From the NCBI GenBank assembly GCA_934500865.1, contig CAKSUD010000008.1, positions 1-35,465 of the forward strand: 35,465 bases of DNA. Direction: 5' to 3'. This document shows positions 14,926-22,102 of the stretch, one piece after another. The first letter of the stretch is position 1, and each line of letters starts with the position of its first letter. A program made the translations under genes and the position numbers. The notes under the pieces were generated by a model. That model was not told where the DNA came from. It did not search any database and worked only from the letters and a program-made list of their open reading frames with translations. Source of the DNA: an uncultured Clostridia bacterium. GTDB lineage: Bacteria > Bacillota > Clostridia > TANB77 > RGIG9151.

Positions 14926-16152
14926 TTGAGTGAAAATGTGAAGAAAAATAATTTTTTAAGAATATGTGTTATAACGATTTTAATGCTTTTGTACTTATAT
15001 ATTACTGTTTATTCAGCGGTTCCGGACAAGATTACTATGATAGAGGGTAAGGAAATTTCTTATCCTTTTCATAATTTTATAACCATGTCACTTGATGCAG
15101 AATGTAGCGTAAAAGCAACAGGTGGCAAGCTTGTATCGTCTAAGGTAGGAAAAGAAAATGTAAAACTTTCATTGTTCGGAATTATACCATTAAAAAATGT
15201 GGACATAAATGTTATATCGGCCAATACAGTTATTGCTGGGGGAAATGTTATTGGGATAAAACTTAATACTCCTGGTCTTACGGTTGTTTCTCTTGAAAGC
15301 TTTGTGACAAGGGATTACTCTAAGGCGAAGCCATATGAAGGTAAGAACATTCAAAGGGGAGATATAATTTTAAGTATAAATGGCAAGGAAATAGAAAGTG
15401 TTGATGAATTTATAAATGAGTTACAAGTTTCTAAGGAAAATAAAATAACTTTAGAAATGATGAGAAATAATACTAAGTTTTATGAGACTTTTTGTGCAAA
15501 AATTGACAGAAATGACGGAAAGTATAAATTAGGAATTTGGGTAAAGAACGTTACTTCTGGTGTGGGAACTGTTACGTATATTAATCCGGAAAATGGCGAG
15601 TTTGGTGCACTCGGACATGGTATAAATGATATTGATGAAAGTGGTTTGCTAAAAATTAATGGCGGTAAGGCTTATGACGCTGTCGTTTTGTCTGTTAACA
15701 AAGGGAAAAAAGGAGCGCCTGGAGAGATAAGAGGAGCTATGAGAGAAGGAAGCGTTTTTGGAAGTGTTACTCAAAACACAACTCAGGGTATATTTGGATA
15801 TTTAACGGAAAATGTGGATGTGGAAAATAAGCAATATGAGATTGCGTTAAAGAACGAAGTGGTCCTGGGAGAGGCTAAAATTCTATGCACTGTTTCCGGA
15901 AATGAATGTACGGAGTATAAAATAAGAATTGAAAAAGCAAATTACAGTAACGAATTAGATTCAAAGGATATGGTAATTAGAGTGACGGATAGAAAGTTGC
16001 TAGAGGAAACCGGTGGAATTGTGCAGGGAATGAGTGGTAGCCCAATTATCCAAAATGGTAAAATAATAGGGGCTGTAACGCATGTGTTAATTAATGACCC
16101 GACGCGAGGGTATGGAATATTTATTGAAAATATGTTGGAAAATGCTGCTTAA
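14926..16152 (+). CDS. spoIVB: SpoIVB intermembrane signalling serine peptidase
   Basis: SpoIVB is secreted from the forespore across its inner membrane and cleaves SpoIVFA, which activates sigma-K in the mother cell. The 408-residue product has an N-terminal membrane segment (about 9-30). A PDZ domain follows (about 110-190, with KNIQRGDIILSINGKEI). The S55 peptidase domain has the catalytic His in GALGHGIND (H231) and Ser in QGMSGSPI (S372), at nearly the same positions as B. subtilis H236 and S378. The start is TTG 14926 after GGGAGG (14911-14916). An in-frame TTG at 14878 lies inside the terminator hairpin and is unlikely. spo0A, the usual downstream neighbour in Bacilli and many Clostridia, is not here; the next gene is convergent dpaB. 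Confidence 0.93.
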   Translation: MSENVKKNNFLRICVITILMLLYLYITVYSAVPDKITMIEGKEISYPFHNFITMSLDAECSVKATGGKLVSSKVGKENVKLSLFGIIPLKNVDINVISANTVIAGGNVIGIKLNTPGLTVVSLESFVTRDYSKAKPYEGKNIQRGDIILSINGKEIESVDEFINELQVSKENKITLEMMRNNTKFYETFCAKIDRNDGKYKLGIWVKNVTSGVGTVTYINPENGEFGALGHGINDIDESGLLKINGGKAYDAVVLSVNKGKKGAPGEIRGAMREGSVFGSVTQNTTQGIFGYLTENVDVENKQYEIALKNEVVLGEAKILCTVSGNECTEYKIRIEKANYSNELDSKDMVIRVTDRKLLEETGGIVQGMSGSPIIQNGKIIGAVTHVLINDPTRGYGIFIENMLENAA

Positions 16153-16158
16153 CCTAAA

Positions 16159-16263
16159 TGACCAAAAGGGACAGGTCTAAAAAATATAACAGCTGTAATT
16201 TAGATATAATGGAAATTACAGCTGTTTTTTTGTGTGACCAAAAAGAACCGTCCCTAATGGTCA
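16159..16263. repeat. REP-like inverted-repeat element between spoIVB and dpaB
   Basis: TGACCAAAAGGGACAGGTCT (16159-16178) recurs in inverted orientation at 16244-16263, where the reverse complement is TGACCATTAGGGACGGTTCT (16 of 20 positions). The arms enclose a strong terminator hairpin. A further TGACCAAAAAG lies at 16234-16244. TGACCA-GGGAC-type sequences look like intergenic repeats I recall from Clostridia genomes. The size, 105 bp between convergent stop codons, fits a REP/BIME-like unit. Confidence 0.6.
16188..16233. terminator. Terminator inside the REP-like element
   Basis: AACAGCTGTAATTT (16188-16201) pairs perfectly with AAATTACAGCTGTT (16213-16226), followed by a T-run. The A-rich left flank makes it plausible for dpaB on the other strand too. 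Confidence 0.88.
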
Positions 16264-16270
16264 GAATTTA

Positions 16271-16849
16271 TTACTTTAATATTGGTTGGATTTGTTTGCC
16301 TTCTAGTGCTAGCTCTATTGTTGGTACTATTTTCTCTACGTCAAATGTGAGCGAGTTTGGTTTTGCGTCGGGTGCGTCTTGACCAAATGGAACAAAGTAG
16401 AAGTTTTTTGTTGCGAGTAATGTTCCTATATTTTTTGCACTTAAGCCTAGGGCATCATTTGTGGAAATACCTAAAACTACTGGTTTGTTGTTTCTAAGGT
16501 GTGATTTTGTTGCCATAAGAATTGTGTCATCTATTATTGAATAAGTAAGTTTTGCAACGGTATTTCCTGTGCAGGGTGCTATTAGCATTAAGTCTATCAT
16601 ATTTTTAGGTCCTATTGGTTCTGCGTCTACAATTGTTAAGACTGGTTCATTTTTTGTTAATTCTTTTATGTTTTCTTGAAATTCAGTGGCGTCATTGAAA
16701 CGCGTATCATATACTTGGACATGAGACGAGAGTATTGGAATGACTTCGGCTCCTGCTTTTTGAATAGAAGTTATAATTTCTGGTACTTTTGAGAAATTGC
16801 AAAAAGAACCTGTGATTCCAAGTCCTATTTTCTTTCCTTCAAGTGTCAT
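16271..16849 (-). CDS. dpaB: Dipicolinate synthase subunit B
   Basis: DpaB is the flavoprotein-like subunit of dipicolinate synthase, which acts in the mother cell to make the dipicolinic acid that fills the spore core. The 192-residue product begins MTLEGKKIGLGITGSFCNF, has the flavoprotein-fold motif LMLIAPCTGNTVAKLTYSI (about 98-116), KSHLRNNKPVVLGISTNDAL and the C-terminal PFGQDAPDAKPNS typical of SpoVFB. ATG 16849 is chosen, with AAAGGATGGTG before it; an ATG four codons earlier (16861) overlaps that ribosome site. The partner dpaA normally precedes dpaB in one operon but is absent here: the upstream neighbour is a divergent methyltransferase. dpaA may lie elsewhere, or another dehydrogenase substitutes. 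Confidence 0.92.
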   Translation of the reverse strand: MTLEGKKIGLGITGSFCNFSKVPEIITSIQKAGAEVIPILSSHVQVYDTRFNDATEFQENIKELTKNEPVLTIVDAEPIGPKNMIDLMLIAPCTGNTVAKLTYSIIDDTILMATKSHLRNNKPVVLGISTNDALGLSAKNIGTLLATKNFYFVPFGQDAPDAKPNSLTFDVEKIVPTIELALEGKQIQPILK

Positions 16850-16872
16850 ATATTTCACCATCCTTTGTTAAT

Positions 16873-16881
16873 TAGTATATG
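16873..16881 (-). promoter_or_regulatory. Possible sigma-K-type -10 element of dpaB
   Basis: On the reverse strand CATATACTA matches the sigma-K -10 pattern CATAnnnTA, 23 bp before the dpaB start codon. I find no good AC -35 at 16-17 nt, so the assignment rests on the -10 and on the known mother-cell expression of dpaAB. Confidence 0.35.
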
Positions 16882-16891
16882 AATGATAGTT

Positions 16892-16928
16892 AAAAAACGA
16901 CAATTCAAAGTATGAATTTGCGTTTTTT
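16892..16928. other. Long hairpin between divergent dpaB and trmR
   Basis: AAAAAACGACAATTCA (16892-16907) pairs with TGAATTTGCGTTTTTT (16913-16928) except for a symmetric 2-nt internal mismatch. It looks like a terminator in both directions but sits between divergent starts, upstream of the trmR -10 and of the dpaB -10. It may insulate the two promoters or be a regulator site. Confidence 0.6.
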
Positions 16929-16931
16929 GGC

Positions 16932-16960
16932 TTTATTATTTTTGTGGTTTATGGTAGAAT
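16932..16960 (+). promoter_or_regulatory. Extended -10 promoter of trmR-trhP
   Basis: TGG-TAGAAT (16952-16960) is a good extended -10; the -35 at 17 nt, TTTATT (16932-16937), is weak. It lies 38 bp before the trmR ATG. Confidence 0.5.
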
Positions 16961-16998
16961 AGTAGGGTAATTGAGATTATTTAGTAGAGAGTGATAAT

Positions 16999-17577
16999 AT
17001 GTTGGAAGAGATGCGACTTTTTGCTAGGCAAAGTTGGATTCCGGTAATCCTAGATGATTCACTGGAATACATAGAAAACCTCCTTAGCAAGAAAAGTGTG
17101 AAAAATATACTTGAAATTGGTACTGCAATTGGATATTCGGCTATATGTTTTTCAAAGTTTTTGACGGATGATGGGAAAATTGACACTATTGAAATTGATA
17201 AGCAGAGAATAATGTTGGCGAAGGCTAATATTGATATGTATAAGTTGAATGACAAAATTAATATTATTGAGGGAGATGCGCTAACGGTACTTCCTAAGTT
17301 AAATAAAAAGTATGATTTTATATTTATAGATGGACCTAAGAGTCATTATATTGAATATTTGCCACTGTGCCTTAAAATGTTAAATGATTATGGAGTAATT
17401 ATTGCTGATAATGTAAATTACAAAGGTATGGTAAAAGGTGAAGAAAAGGTTAAACATAAACAAAGAACAGCAGTGATGAGATTACGAGAATTTATTGATA
17501 AAGTAAAAAATGATGAAAGTTTAAATAGCGAGTTAGTTGATATTGGCGATGGAATTTTAGTTATAACTAAAAAGTAG
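16999..17577 (+). CDS. trmR: tRNA 5-hydroxyuridine methyltransferase (TrmR/YrrM family O-methyltransferase)
   Basis: This SAM-dependent class I O-methyltransferase has 192 residues. The SAM loop is NILEIGTAIGYSAICFS (about 35-51), with IDTIEID (acidic residue at strand beta-2), the metal/SAM motif YDFIFIDGPKSHY (about 110-122) and GVIIADNVNYKGMV (about 133-146). B. subtilis TrmR (YrrM) methylates 5-hydroxyuridine at tRNA wobble position 34 to 5-methoxyuridine. The substrate call is strengthened because the next gene, 14 bp downstream, is a U32 family TrhP homologue that makes the hydroxyuridine, the same gene order as yrrM-yrrN-yrrO in B. subtilis. Without that neighbour, only a small-molecule O-methyltransferase could be called. 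Confidence 0.88.
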   Translation: MLEEMRLFARQSWIPVILDDSLEYIENLLSKKSVKNILEIGTAIGYSAICFSKFLTDDGKIDTIEIDKQRIMLAKANIDMYKLNDKINIIEGDALTVLPKLNKKYDFIFIDGPKSHYIEYLPLCLKMLNDYGVIIADNVNYKGMVKGEEKVKHKQRTAVMRLREFIDKVKNDESLNSELVDIGDGILVITKK

Positions 17578-17591
17578 AAGGAGAATGAATT

Positions 17592-18824
17592 ATGAAAAAA
17601 CCAGAATTACTTGCCCCAGCGGGTACATTTGAACGTGCAAAAATTGCATATTTATATGGAGCGGATGCAGTATATGCAGGAACTGCTGATTTATCTTTAA
17701 GAACAAGGGTTAACATTAATAATGATGAGTTTGTTAAGATTGTTGAACTTGCAAAAAAAATGAACAAAAAGATTTATGCTGCCATGAATATATATGCATT
17801 TGATAAGGATTATGAAAAGGTTAAAACTCAAGCTAAGATTTTAAATGATATGGGTGTTGACGCTGTAATTGTTAGTGATGGCGGAGTTTTAGACATAGTC
17901 CGTGAATATGCTCCGAATGTTGATGTCCATATTAGTACACAAGCTAACACAGTAAGTTTAGGTACTTGTGAATTTTGGAGAAGAAATGGTGCAAAGAGAG
18001 TTATTTTGGCTCGTGAGCTTTCAAGAGATAAAATTAAATATATGATGGAGAATAAATCTCCCGATTTGGAGTTAGAAATGTTTATTCATGGCGCTGTTTG
18101 TGTTGGTTATTCCGGAAGATGCATTTTAAGTAATTATTTAATCGGACGTGCTTCAAACCAAGGTGACTGCGCACAACCTTGTAGATGGAACTATAATGTG
18201 TATATTGAAGAAAAGAATAATCCTGGGAAATTGTTACCCGTCGAGGAAGATGGAAGAGGTACATACTTACTTTCTGCTAAGGATTTATGCTTAATTAATA
18301 GAATCCCTGAAATAGTGGATATGGGTGTTGAAAGTTTAAAAATTGAAGGAAGATTAAAGACAGAATATTATCTTGCAACAGTAGTTAATGCGTATAGATG
18401 TGCTATTGATGACTATTTAGCTAATAAGGCTAGTTGGAGTCCTGAAAAGTACCAAGTAGAGTTAGATAAGGCTATGAGCAGGAAATACAGTGAGTTATTC
18501 TATGACAGAGAGGATAACAAAGATATTCAAAATTACGATGATGATGGCAGAAGTACTGTTCCGTATGAATACGGCGCTAAAGTTTTAGAGAAAAAAGACG
18601 GATTGTCCATAGTAGAAGTTAGAAATAAACTTCAAGTTGGTTCACAATACGAAATGATTATTCCTGGAAAAATTGAACCTGAAATTATTACTATTGGTGA
18701 ATTGTATAACATTGATACAAATGAAAAAATTGATGTTGTAAATCCGGGAAAGGCGGAGCAAAAAGTTCTAATGAAGTTACCGGATAGCGCCGAAAATAAT
18801 TATATAATTCGCAGAAGGAAGTAA
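17592..18824 (+). CDS. trhP: U32 family protein, tRNA 5-hydroxyuridine synthase TrhP-like
   Basis: The product is a 410-residue U32 (collagenase-like) family protein. The N-terminal TIM-barrel start KPELLAPAGTFERAKIA, then LYGADAVYAG, is diagnostic. The cysteine cluster CVGYSGRC followed by SNQGDCAQPCRW (about 173-199) contributes the Cys ligands expected for the Fe-S centre. The C-terminal part (about 320-410) is a small beta domain. The U32 family works in tRNA modification: TrhP (E. coli YegQ, B. subtilis YrrN/YrrO) makes 5-hydroxyuridine at position 34 using prephenate. B. subtilis has two subunits, but only one gene is present here, of YrrO size. It is probably co-transcribed with trmR, so the two would complete hydroxylation and methylation. 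The old name peptidase should not be taken as protease activity. Confidence 0.87.
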   Translation: MKKPELLAPAGTFERAKIAYLYGADAVYAGTADLSLRTRVNINNDEFVKIVELAKKMNKKIYAAMNIYAFDKDYEKVKTQAKILNDMGVDAVIVSDGGVLDIVREYAPNVDVHISTQANTVSLGTCEFWRRNGAKRVILARELSRDKIKYMMENKSPDLELEMFIHGAVCVGYSGRCILSNYLIGRASNQGDCAQPCRWNYNVYIEEKNNPGKLLPVEEDGRGTYLLSAKDLCLINRIPEIVDMGVESLKIEGRLKTEYYLATVVNAYRCAIDDYLANKASWSPEKYQVELDKAMSRKYSELFYDREDNKDIQNYDDDGRSTVPYEYGAKVLEKKDGLSIVEVRNKLQVGSQYEMIIPGKIEPEIITIGELYNIDTNEKIDVVNPGKAEQKVLMKLPDSAENNYIIRRRK

Positions 18825-18838
18825 TTTTGGAGGTTACT

Positions 18839-19999
18839 ATGAAATTTAACAAAAGAAAATTTTTTAAGAATATATTTTTATTAATTTTATTTATCGCTTT
18901 GGTTGTGTGTGGAATTTATTTGTGGAAGACTCCTGAGGCGAGAAATAATATTTATGAGTATTATTCAAAGATACTTGCAAGTTTTTCTGAGGAAGAAGTT
19001 ATAGATGCAACAGAAATCTTTTCTATATCATATGATCCCGCTATTCAAACAGCGATAGTTCCAGGCAAAGATGGTATGCTTGTTATAAATAAGAATGGTA
19101 TTTCTGAATACACTTCTACTAAAAATCCTGTATGGGTTAAAGAAATGAATATATCTAATCCACTTATTGATGCTAATAATAACAGATTTATTATTGCAGA
19201 GTCAGGTGGAAAGAAAATTATGTCTTTCCAAAATAGAACTATGTTATGGGAGACAGAACTTCAAAATGATATTAAGAAAATTACTGTAAATAAAGATGGA
19301 TATGTTGGTGTTATATTTTCACAGGTTGGATACAAAAGTGGATTTTTATTTTTAGATCCAACGGGCAAAGAAATATTTAGAAAATTATTTGCTAATACGA
19401 CTTTGGTTGATGCAGACATATCTCCAAAGGGCGATTTGGTGGCTATGATTGAGGCTGATGTTAGTAGCGCAATTATTAATTCTGCGATTTCCTTTATGTC
19501 TAGTAATGGTCAAATTGTGTATTCTGAAATAGAGGATGACGTTTTGATGTCTGGAATAAGATTCATTGATAGCTCTAATGTTATTGCAGTTGGTGATAAT
19601 AAATTAGTTAAAATTGATAAAAACTATCAAAAGACAATATTTGATGATTTTTCTAATAAGACTGTTTCCGGAATTAACCTTGAAAATGAGGGGAAGATTA
19701 TAGAGACATATAGAGAAGCAACTAGTATATTTGCAAATAAGTCAACAATTGACATTCTTAATGTAAACAATAAAAAAACCGGAACGGGAGAGGTTGCCGG
19801 AGTGGTAAAGTCTATTGAAAGTTCGGGGAAAACTATAGCTGTTGTTTTGGCTGACAGAGTTGATTTTTTTGATATTAGTGGTAAATACTTAAACACATTA
19901 AATATTTCAGGTAAATATAAGTCAATAAAGTTATATAATAAAGGTAATTATGCTTGTATGGATTTAACTGACGTTTTAAGATTTGTAAAAATAAGATAG
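18839..19999 (+). CDS. DUF5711 family membrane-anchored beta-propeller-like protein
   Basis: The 386-residue protein has a short basic N-terminus (MKFNKRKFFKN) and a single membrane segment (about 12-31), followed by a large predicted extracytoplasmic region. That region is built from repeated beta-strand units with the look of a WD40/PQQ-type propeller: alternating GKDGMLVINKNGI, NNRFIIAESGGKKIM, KDGYVGVIF and SPKGDLVAMIEAD blocks. I place it in the DUF5711 family of Clostridia; the function is unknown. ATG 18839 follows GGAGGT. It starts 14 bp after trhP and 22 bp before whiA, so it may belong to one operon with both. A structural or sensing role at the cell surface is only a guess. Confidence 0.78.
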   Translation: MKFNKRKFFKNIFLLILFIALVVCGIYLWKTPEARNNIYEYYSKILASFSEEEVIDATEIFSISYDPAIQTAIVPGKDGMLVINKNGISEYTSTKNPVWVKEMNISNPLIDANNNRFIIAESGGKKIMSFQNRTMLWETELQNDIKKITVNKDGYVGVIFSQVGYKSGFLFLDPTGKEIFRKLFANTTLVDADISPKGDLVAMIEADVSSAIINSAISFMSSNGQIVYSEIEDDVLMSGIRFIDSSNVIAVGDNKLVKIDKNYQKTIFDDFSNKTVSGINLENEGKIIETYREATSIFANKSTIDILNVNNKKTGTGEVAGVVKSIESSGKTIAVVLADRVDFFDISGKYLNTLNISGKYKSIKLYNKGNYACMDLTDVLRFVKIR

Positions 20000-20021
20000 A
20001 AGTAAAGGAATGATTTTGACT

Positions 20022-20630
20022 ATGTCATTTACATCTGAAATTAAAGAAGAATTAACCAAATTAAATAGTTTAAAAGATGAGAAAAAAGACTTTCTTAGGA
20101 GAGTCTTTTTATTAGATGGATATATTGCTAACCCTGAAAAAGAGTATCATCTTGAAATATTAACTGACGAGAAAAGTTTAGCGGATATTATTTGCGAAAT
20201 ATTAAAAGAATATAATATAAATGCAAAGGTTATTGAAAAGAAATATAAGTTTGCTACTTATGTTAAAGAGGCGGACAGTATAGCACTTTTCTTAAATATA
20301 ATTGGTGCTCACAATTCGTTATTTAAGTTTGAGGATGCCAAAGTAGTTCATGAAATGAATAATCAGATTAATAGAGTGGTTAATTGTGAAACTGCTAACT
20401 TATCTAAAATAGTAAATACAGCTGTTAGGCAGGTTGAAGCTATAAAGAAAATAAAAAATAAACTTGGTTTTAATAATTTGCCGGATAATTTAAAAGAAAT
20501 TGCCGAAGTACGTTTGAAAAATCCGGAAGTTAGTTTGATGGAACTGGGTAAATTGTTAAATCCTCCACTAGGAAAATCCGGGGTTAATCATAGGCTAAAG
20601 AAACTTGAGGAAATTGCTGAGAGTTTATGA
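20022..20630 (+). CDS. whiA: WhiA-like regulator lacking the first LAGLIDADG lobe
   Basis: WhiA is a sporulation/cell-division regulator made of a degenerate LAGLIDADG homing-endonuclease domain (two lobes) and a C-terminal helix-turn-helix. Usual length is about 310-320 residues; this one has 202. The canonical N-terminus MSFTSEIKEELTKL is kept and leads directly into FLRRVFLLDGYIANPEKEYH, which is the second lobe. About 110 residues, the entire first lobe, are missing. The rest is well conserved: NIIGAHNSLFKFEDAKVV, INRVVNCETANLSKIVNTA, NLPDNLKEIAEVRL and the HTH end LGKLLNPPLGKSGVNHRLKK. The start is set by the family N-terminus; ATG 20010 abuts AAAGGA too closely. The usual neighbours rapZ and yvcK are absent. 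The 22-bp gap upstream leaves no room for a lost 5' part, so this is an internal deletion, not a frameshift. Confidence 0.88.
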   Translation: MSFTSEIKEELTKLNSLKDEKKDFLRRVFLLDGYIANPEKEYHLEILTDEKSLADIICEILKEYNINAKVIEKKYKFATYVKEADSIALFLNIIGAHNSLFKFEDAKVVHEMNNQINRVVNCETANLSKIVNTAVRQVEAIKKIKNKLGFNNLPDNLKEIAEVRLKNPEVSLMELGKLLNPPLGKSGVNHRLKKLEEIAESL

Positions 20631-21101
20631 AGGATTTACCCCAATTATATGTAAAAATCTTATTTTTTCGAATGAATAGGTGTTAAGATTTCTCATATAG
20701 GCATCGAAATCGTGCGAGGCAACGAAAATATTATCTTTGGTTATGGCATTTACAAATAACGAGTGATAAAACCTTTCTGAGTTTCCTAGTTGAATTATAT
20801 CTGCAACTTGTATTTCGTTTTTTGGTACTTCTGTTGCAAATGGACCGGGACCGGTATTATTAACTAAAAAGTTATATAGATATTGTACTCCTGTCCAAGA
20901 GGGGCTACGTTGAGTTGAGTTTATGTAGTACCAACCAAATGTAGGTGTGAAATTCATAACTTTACTTCCGGCATAGATACATTGAGACACAAAACTTGTA
21001 CAGTCTCCACCTACTTTATCGAAAGCATAGTAAGCCGGATTTCTTGAGTATGCCCACTTTTTTGCGTAGGCGAGTGCATCTTTACGAATATATTCTTTCA
21101 T
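20625..21101 (-). CDS. Amidase_6 domain protein (Cys-His cell-wall amidase-like)
   Basis: The 158-residue product is essentially one amidase_6 domain, a papain/NlpC-like fold. It has the nucleophile Cys34 in KVGGDCTSFVSQC, the W-Y region FGWYYINSTQRSPSW, and the His113 in ERFYHSLFVN. Members are typical of spore-forming Clostridia and Bacilli and are thought to act on peptide bonds in cell wall. There is no signal peptide, so it would act in the mother-cell cytoplasm or be delivered in another way. A sigma-K-type promoter lies 30 bp upstream, supporting a late mother-cell role. Its stop overlaps the whiA stop by 6 bp in convergent orientation, with no terminator between them. Confidence 0.85.
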   Translation of the reverse strand: MKEYIRKDALAYAKKWAYSRNPAYYAFDKVGGDCTSFVSQCIYAGSKVMNFTPTFGWYYINSTQRSPSWTGVQYLYNFLVNNTGPGPFATEVPKNEIQVADIIQLGNSERFYHSLFVNAITKDNIFVASHDFDAYMRNLNTYSFEKIRFLHIIGVNPS

Positions 21102-21130
21102 AGTTATTTCTCCTTTGAAATATTTTAGAA

Positions 21131-21159
21131 TATACTATGAAATAATATTTTAGAATGTT
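21131..21159 (-). promoter_or_regulatory. Sigma-K-type promoter of the amidase_6 gene
   Basis: On the reverse strand: AACA (21159-21156), exactly 16 nt, CATAGTATA (21139-21131). This fits the B. subtilis sigma-K pattern mACm-N16-CATAnnnTA completely. The gene starts 29 bp downstream. Confidence 0.6.
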
Positions 21160-21175
21160 AAGGAGGTTCTTTTAA

Positions 21176-22102
21176 TTGGATAAAAAAAGATTAATAATTC
21201 CAATAATATTTTTAATTATATGTATAGCAATTGTTTCAGTATTTTCATATAAAAAGGAAGTGTATGAAAAATCTCCAACTTTAAGTGTTTTAATGATGCA
21301 TGTTGTGTGCGATGAAATGCCGGAAGATAGGTCTTTATCCGGACTATATATAACAACAGATATGCTAGATAGATATTTGAAGTATTTTAAAGAACGCGAT
21401 TATAATGTTGTGACATTGGATGAGGCTTATAATATTTTTAAAAATGATATTCCTGTTGAAAATAATAAGTTGTTGGTTTATACATTTGATGATGGATATA
21501 TGGATAACTACACAAAAGGTTTTGATATTTTAAAAAAGTATAATGCAAAGTTTAATTTAAATATTATTGCTAGATATACTGATGAACAGTATCCTAATTA
21601 TTTAACTTGGGAACAGGTAGAAAAGATGAATGAGTCTGGTTTAATGGAGCTCGGAAATCATACTTACGATTCACACATATATACCGAGGATTATAAAGGG
21701 GACAGTGTTCCGATTTTGAAGGCGCTTTTACCCGGAGAGAGTAAAGTGGAGCGGGAAGTAAGAATATTATCTGATTTAAAAAAGGCTGATGAATATATCA
21801 GCCAAAGAGGAAACAATGGTAAAAAGATTAATGTGATGGCATATCCTTATGGAGTACCGCCAAAAGATATGCAAGGTAAAATCGCGGACACATTAAATTA
21901 TTATATAGAACTTATGGTGACACCTGGAGTAAATAGAAGTGTTAATGATTTTGACGGACTTCACAGGTTTGTCGTGGATGGGTTCGAGACTCCTGAAAAA
22001 TTAGAACAAAGAATGGAATTCTATAAGGGACTTAATTTCCTTAATAAGAAAAGCACTTCTTTGCGTGAATTAGTTAAATCGTTAATTTATTTTAATTTTT
22101 AA
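21176..22102 (+). CDS. Membrane-anchored polysaccharide deacetylase (CE4/NodB)
   Basis: This carbohydrate esterase family 4 enzyme has 308 residues and an N-terminal anchor or signal (about 5-24). The NodB metal/catalytic motifs are present: YTFDDGYMDN (D105, D106) and GNHTYDSH (H162, H167), plus the MAYPYG motif (about 221-226). CE4 members remove acetyl groups from peptidoglycan or other N-acetylglycans at the cell surface. The exact substrate is unknown, and a PdaB-like spore role is possible but not shown. The start is TTG 21176, with AGGAGG at 21161-21166. It is divergent from the amidase_6 gene (74 bp apart), and its 3' end overlaps the convergent LysM gene by 21 bp. Confidence 0.9.
   Translation: MDKKRLIIPIIFLIICIAIVSVFSYKKEVYEKSPTLSVLMMHVVCDEMPEDRSLSGLYITTDMLDRYLKYFKERDYNVVTLDEAYNIFKNDIPVENNKLLVYTFDDGYMDNYTKGFDILKKYNAKFNLNIIARYTDEQYPNYLTWEQVEKMNESGLMELGNHTYDSHIYTEDYKGDSVPILKALLPGESKVEREVRILSDLKKADEYISQRGNNGKKINVMAYPYGVPPKDMQGKIADTLNYYIELMVTPGVNRSVNDFDGLHRFVVDGFETPEKLEQRMEFYKGLNFLNKKSTSLRELVKSLIYFNF

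Noticed and set aside
16158..16382. 74-residue forward frame from the REP-like element into dpaB
   Set aside because: It begins inside the repeat, passes through the terminator hairpin, and runs antisense to conserved dpaB.
19980..20040. Frameshift as the cause of the short WhiA
   Set aside because: Only 22 bp separate the previous stop codon from the WhiA start, and the canonical WhiA N-terminus is fused in frame to the second lobe. No remnant of the first lobe exists in any frame nearby, so an internal deletion explains it.
21960..22000. GGTTCGAGACTCC resembling a tRNA T-arm
   Set aside because: It lies inside the deacetylase reading frame, and no acceptor, D or anticodon stem can be built around it.
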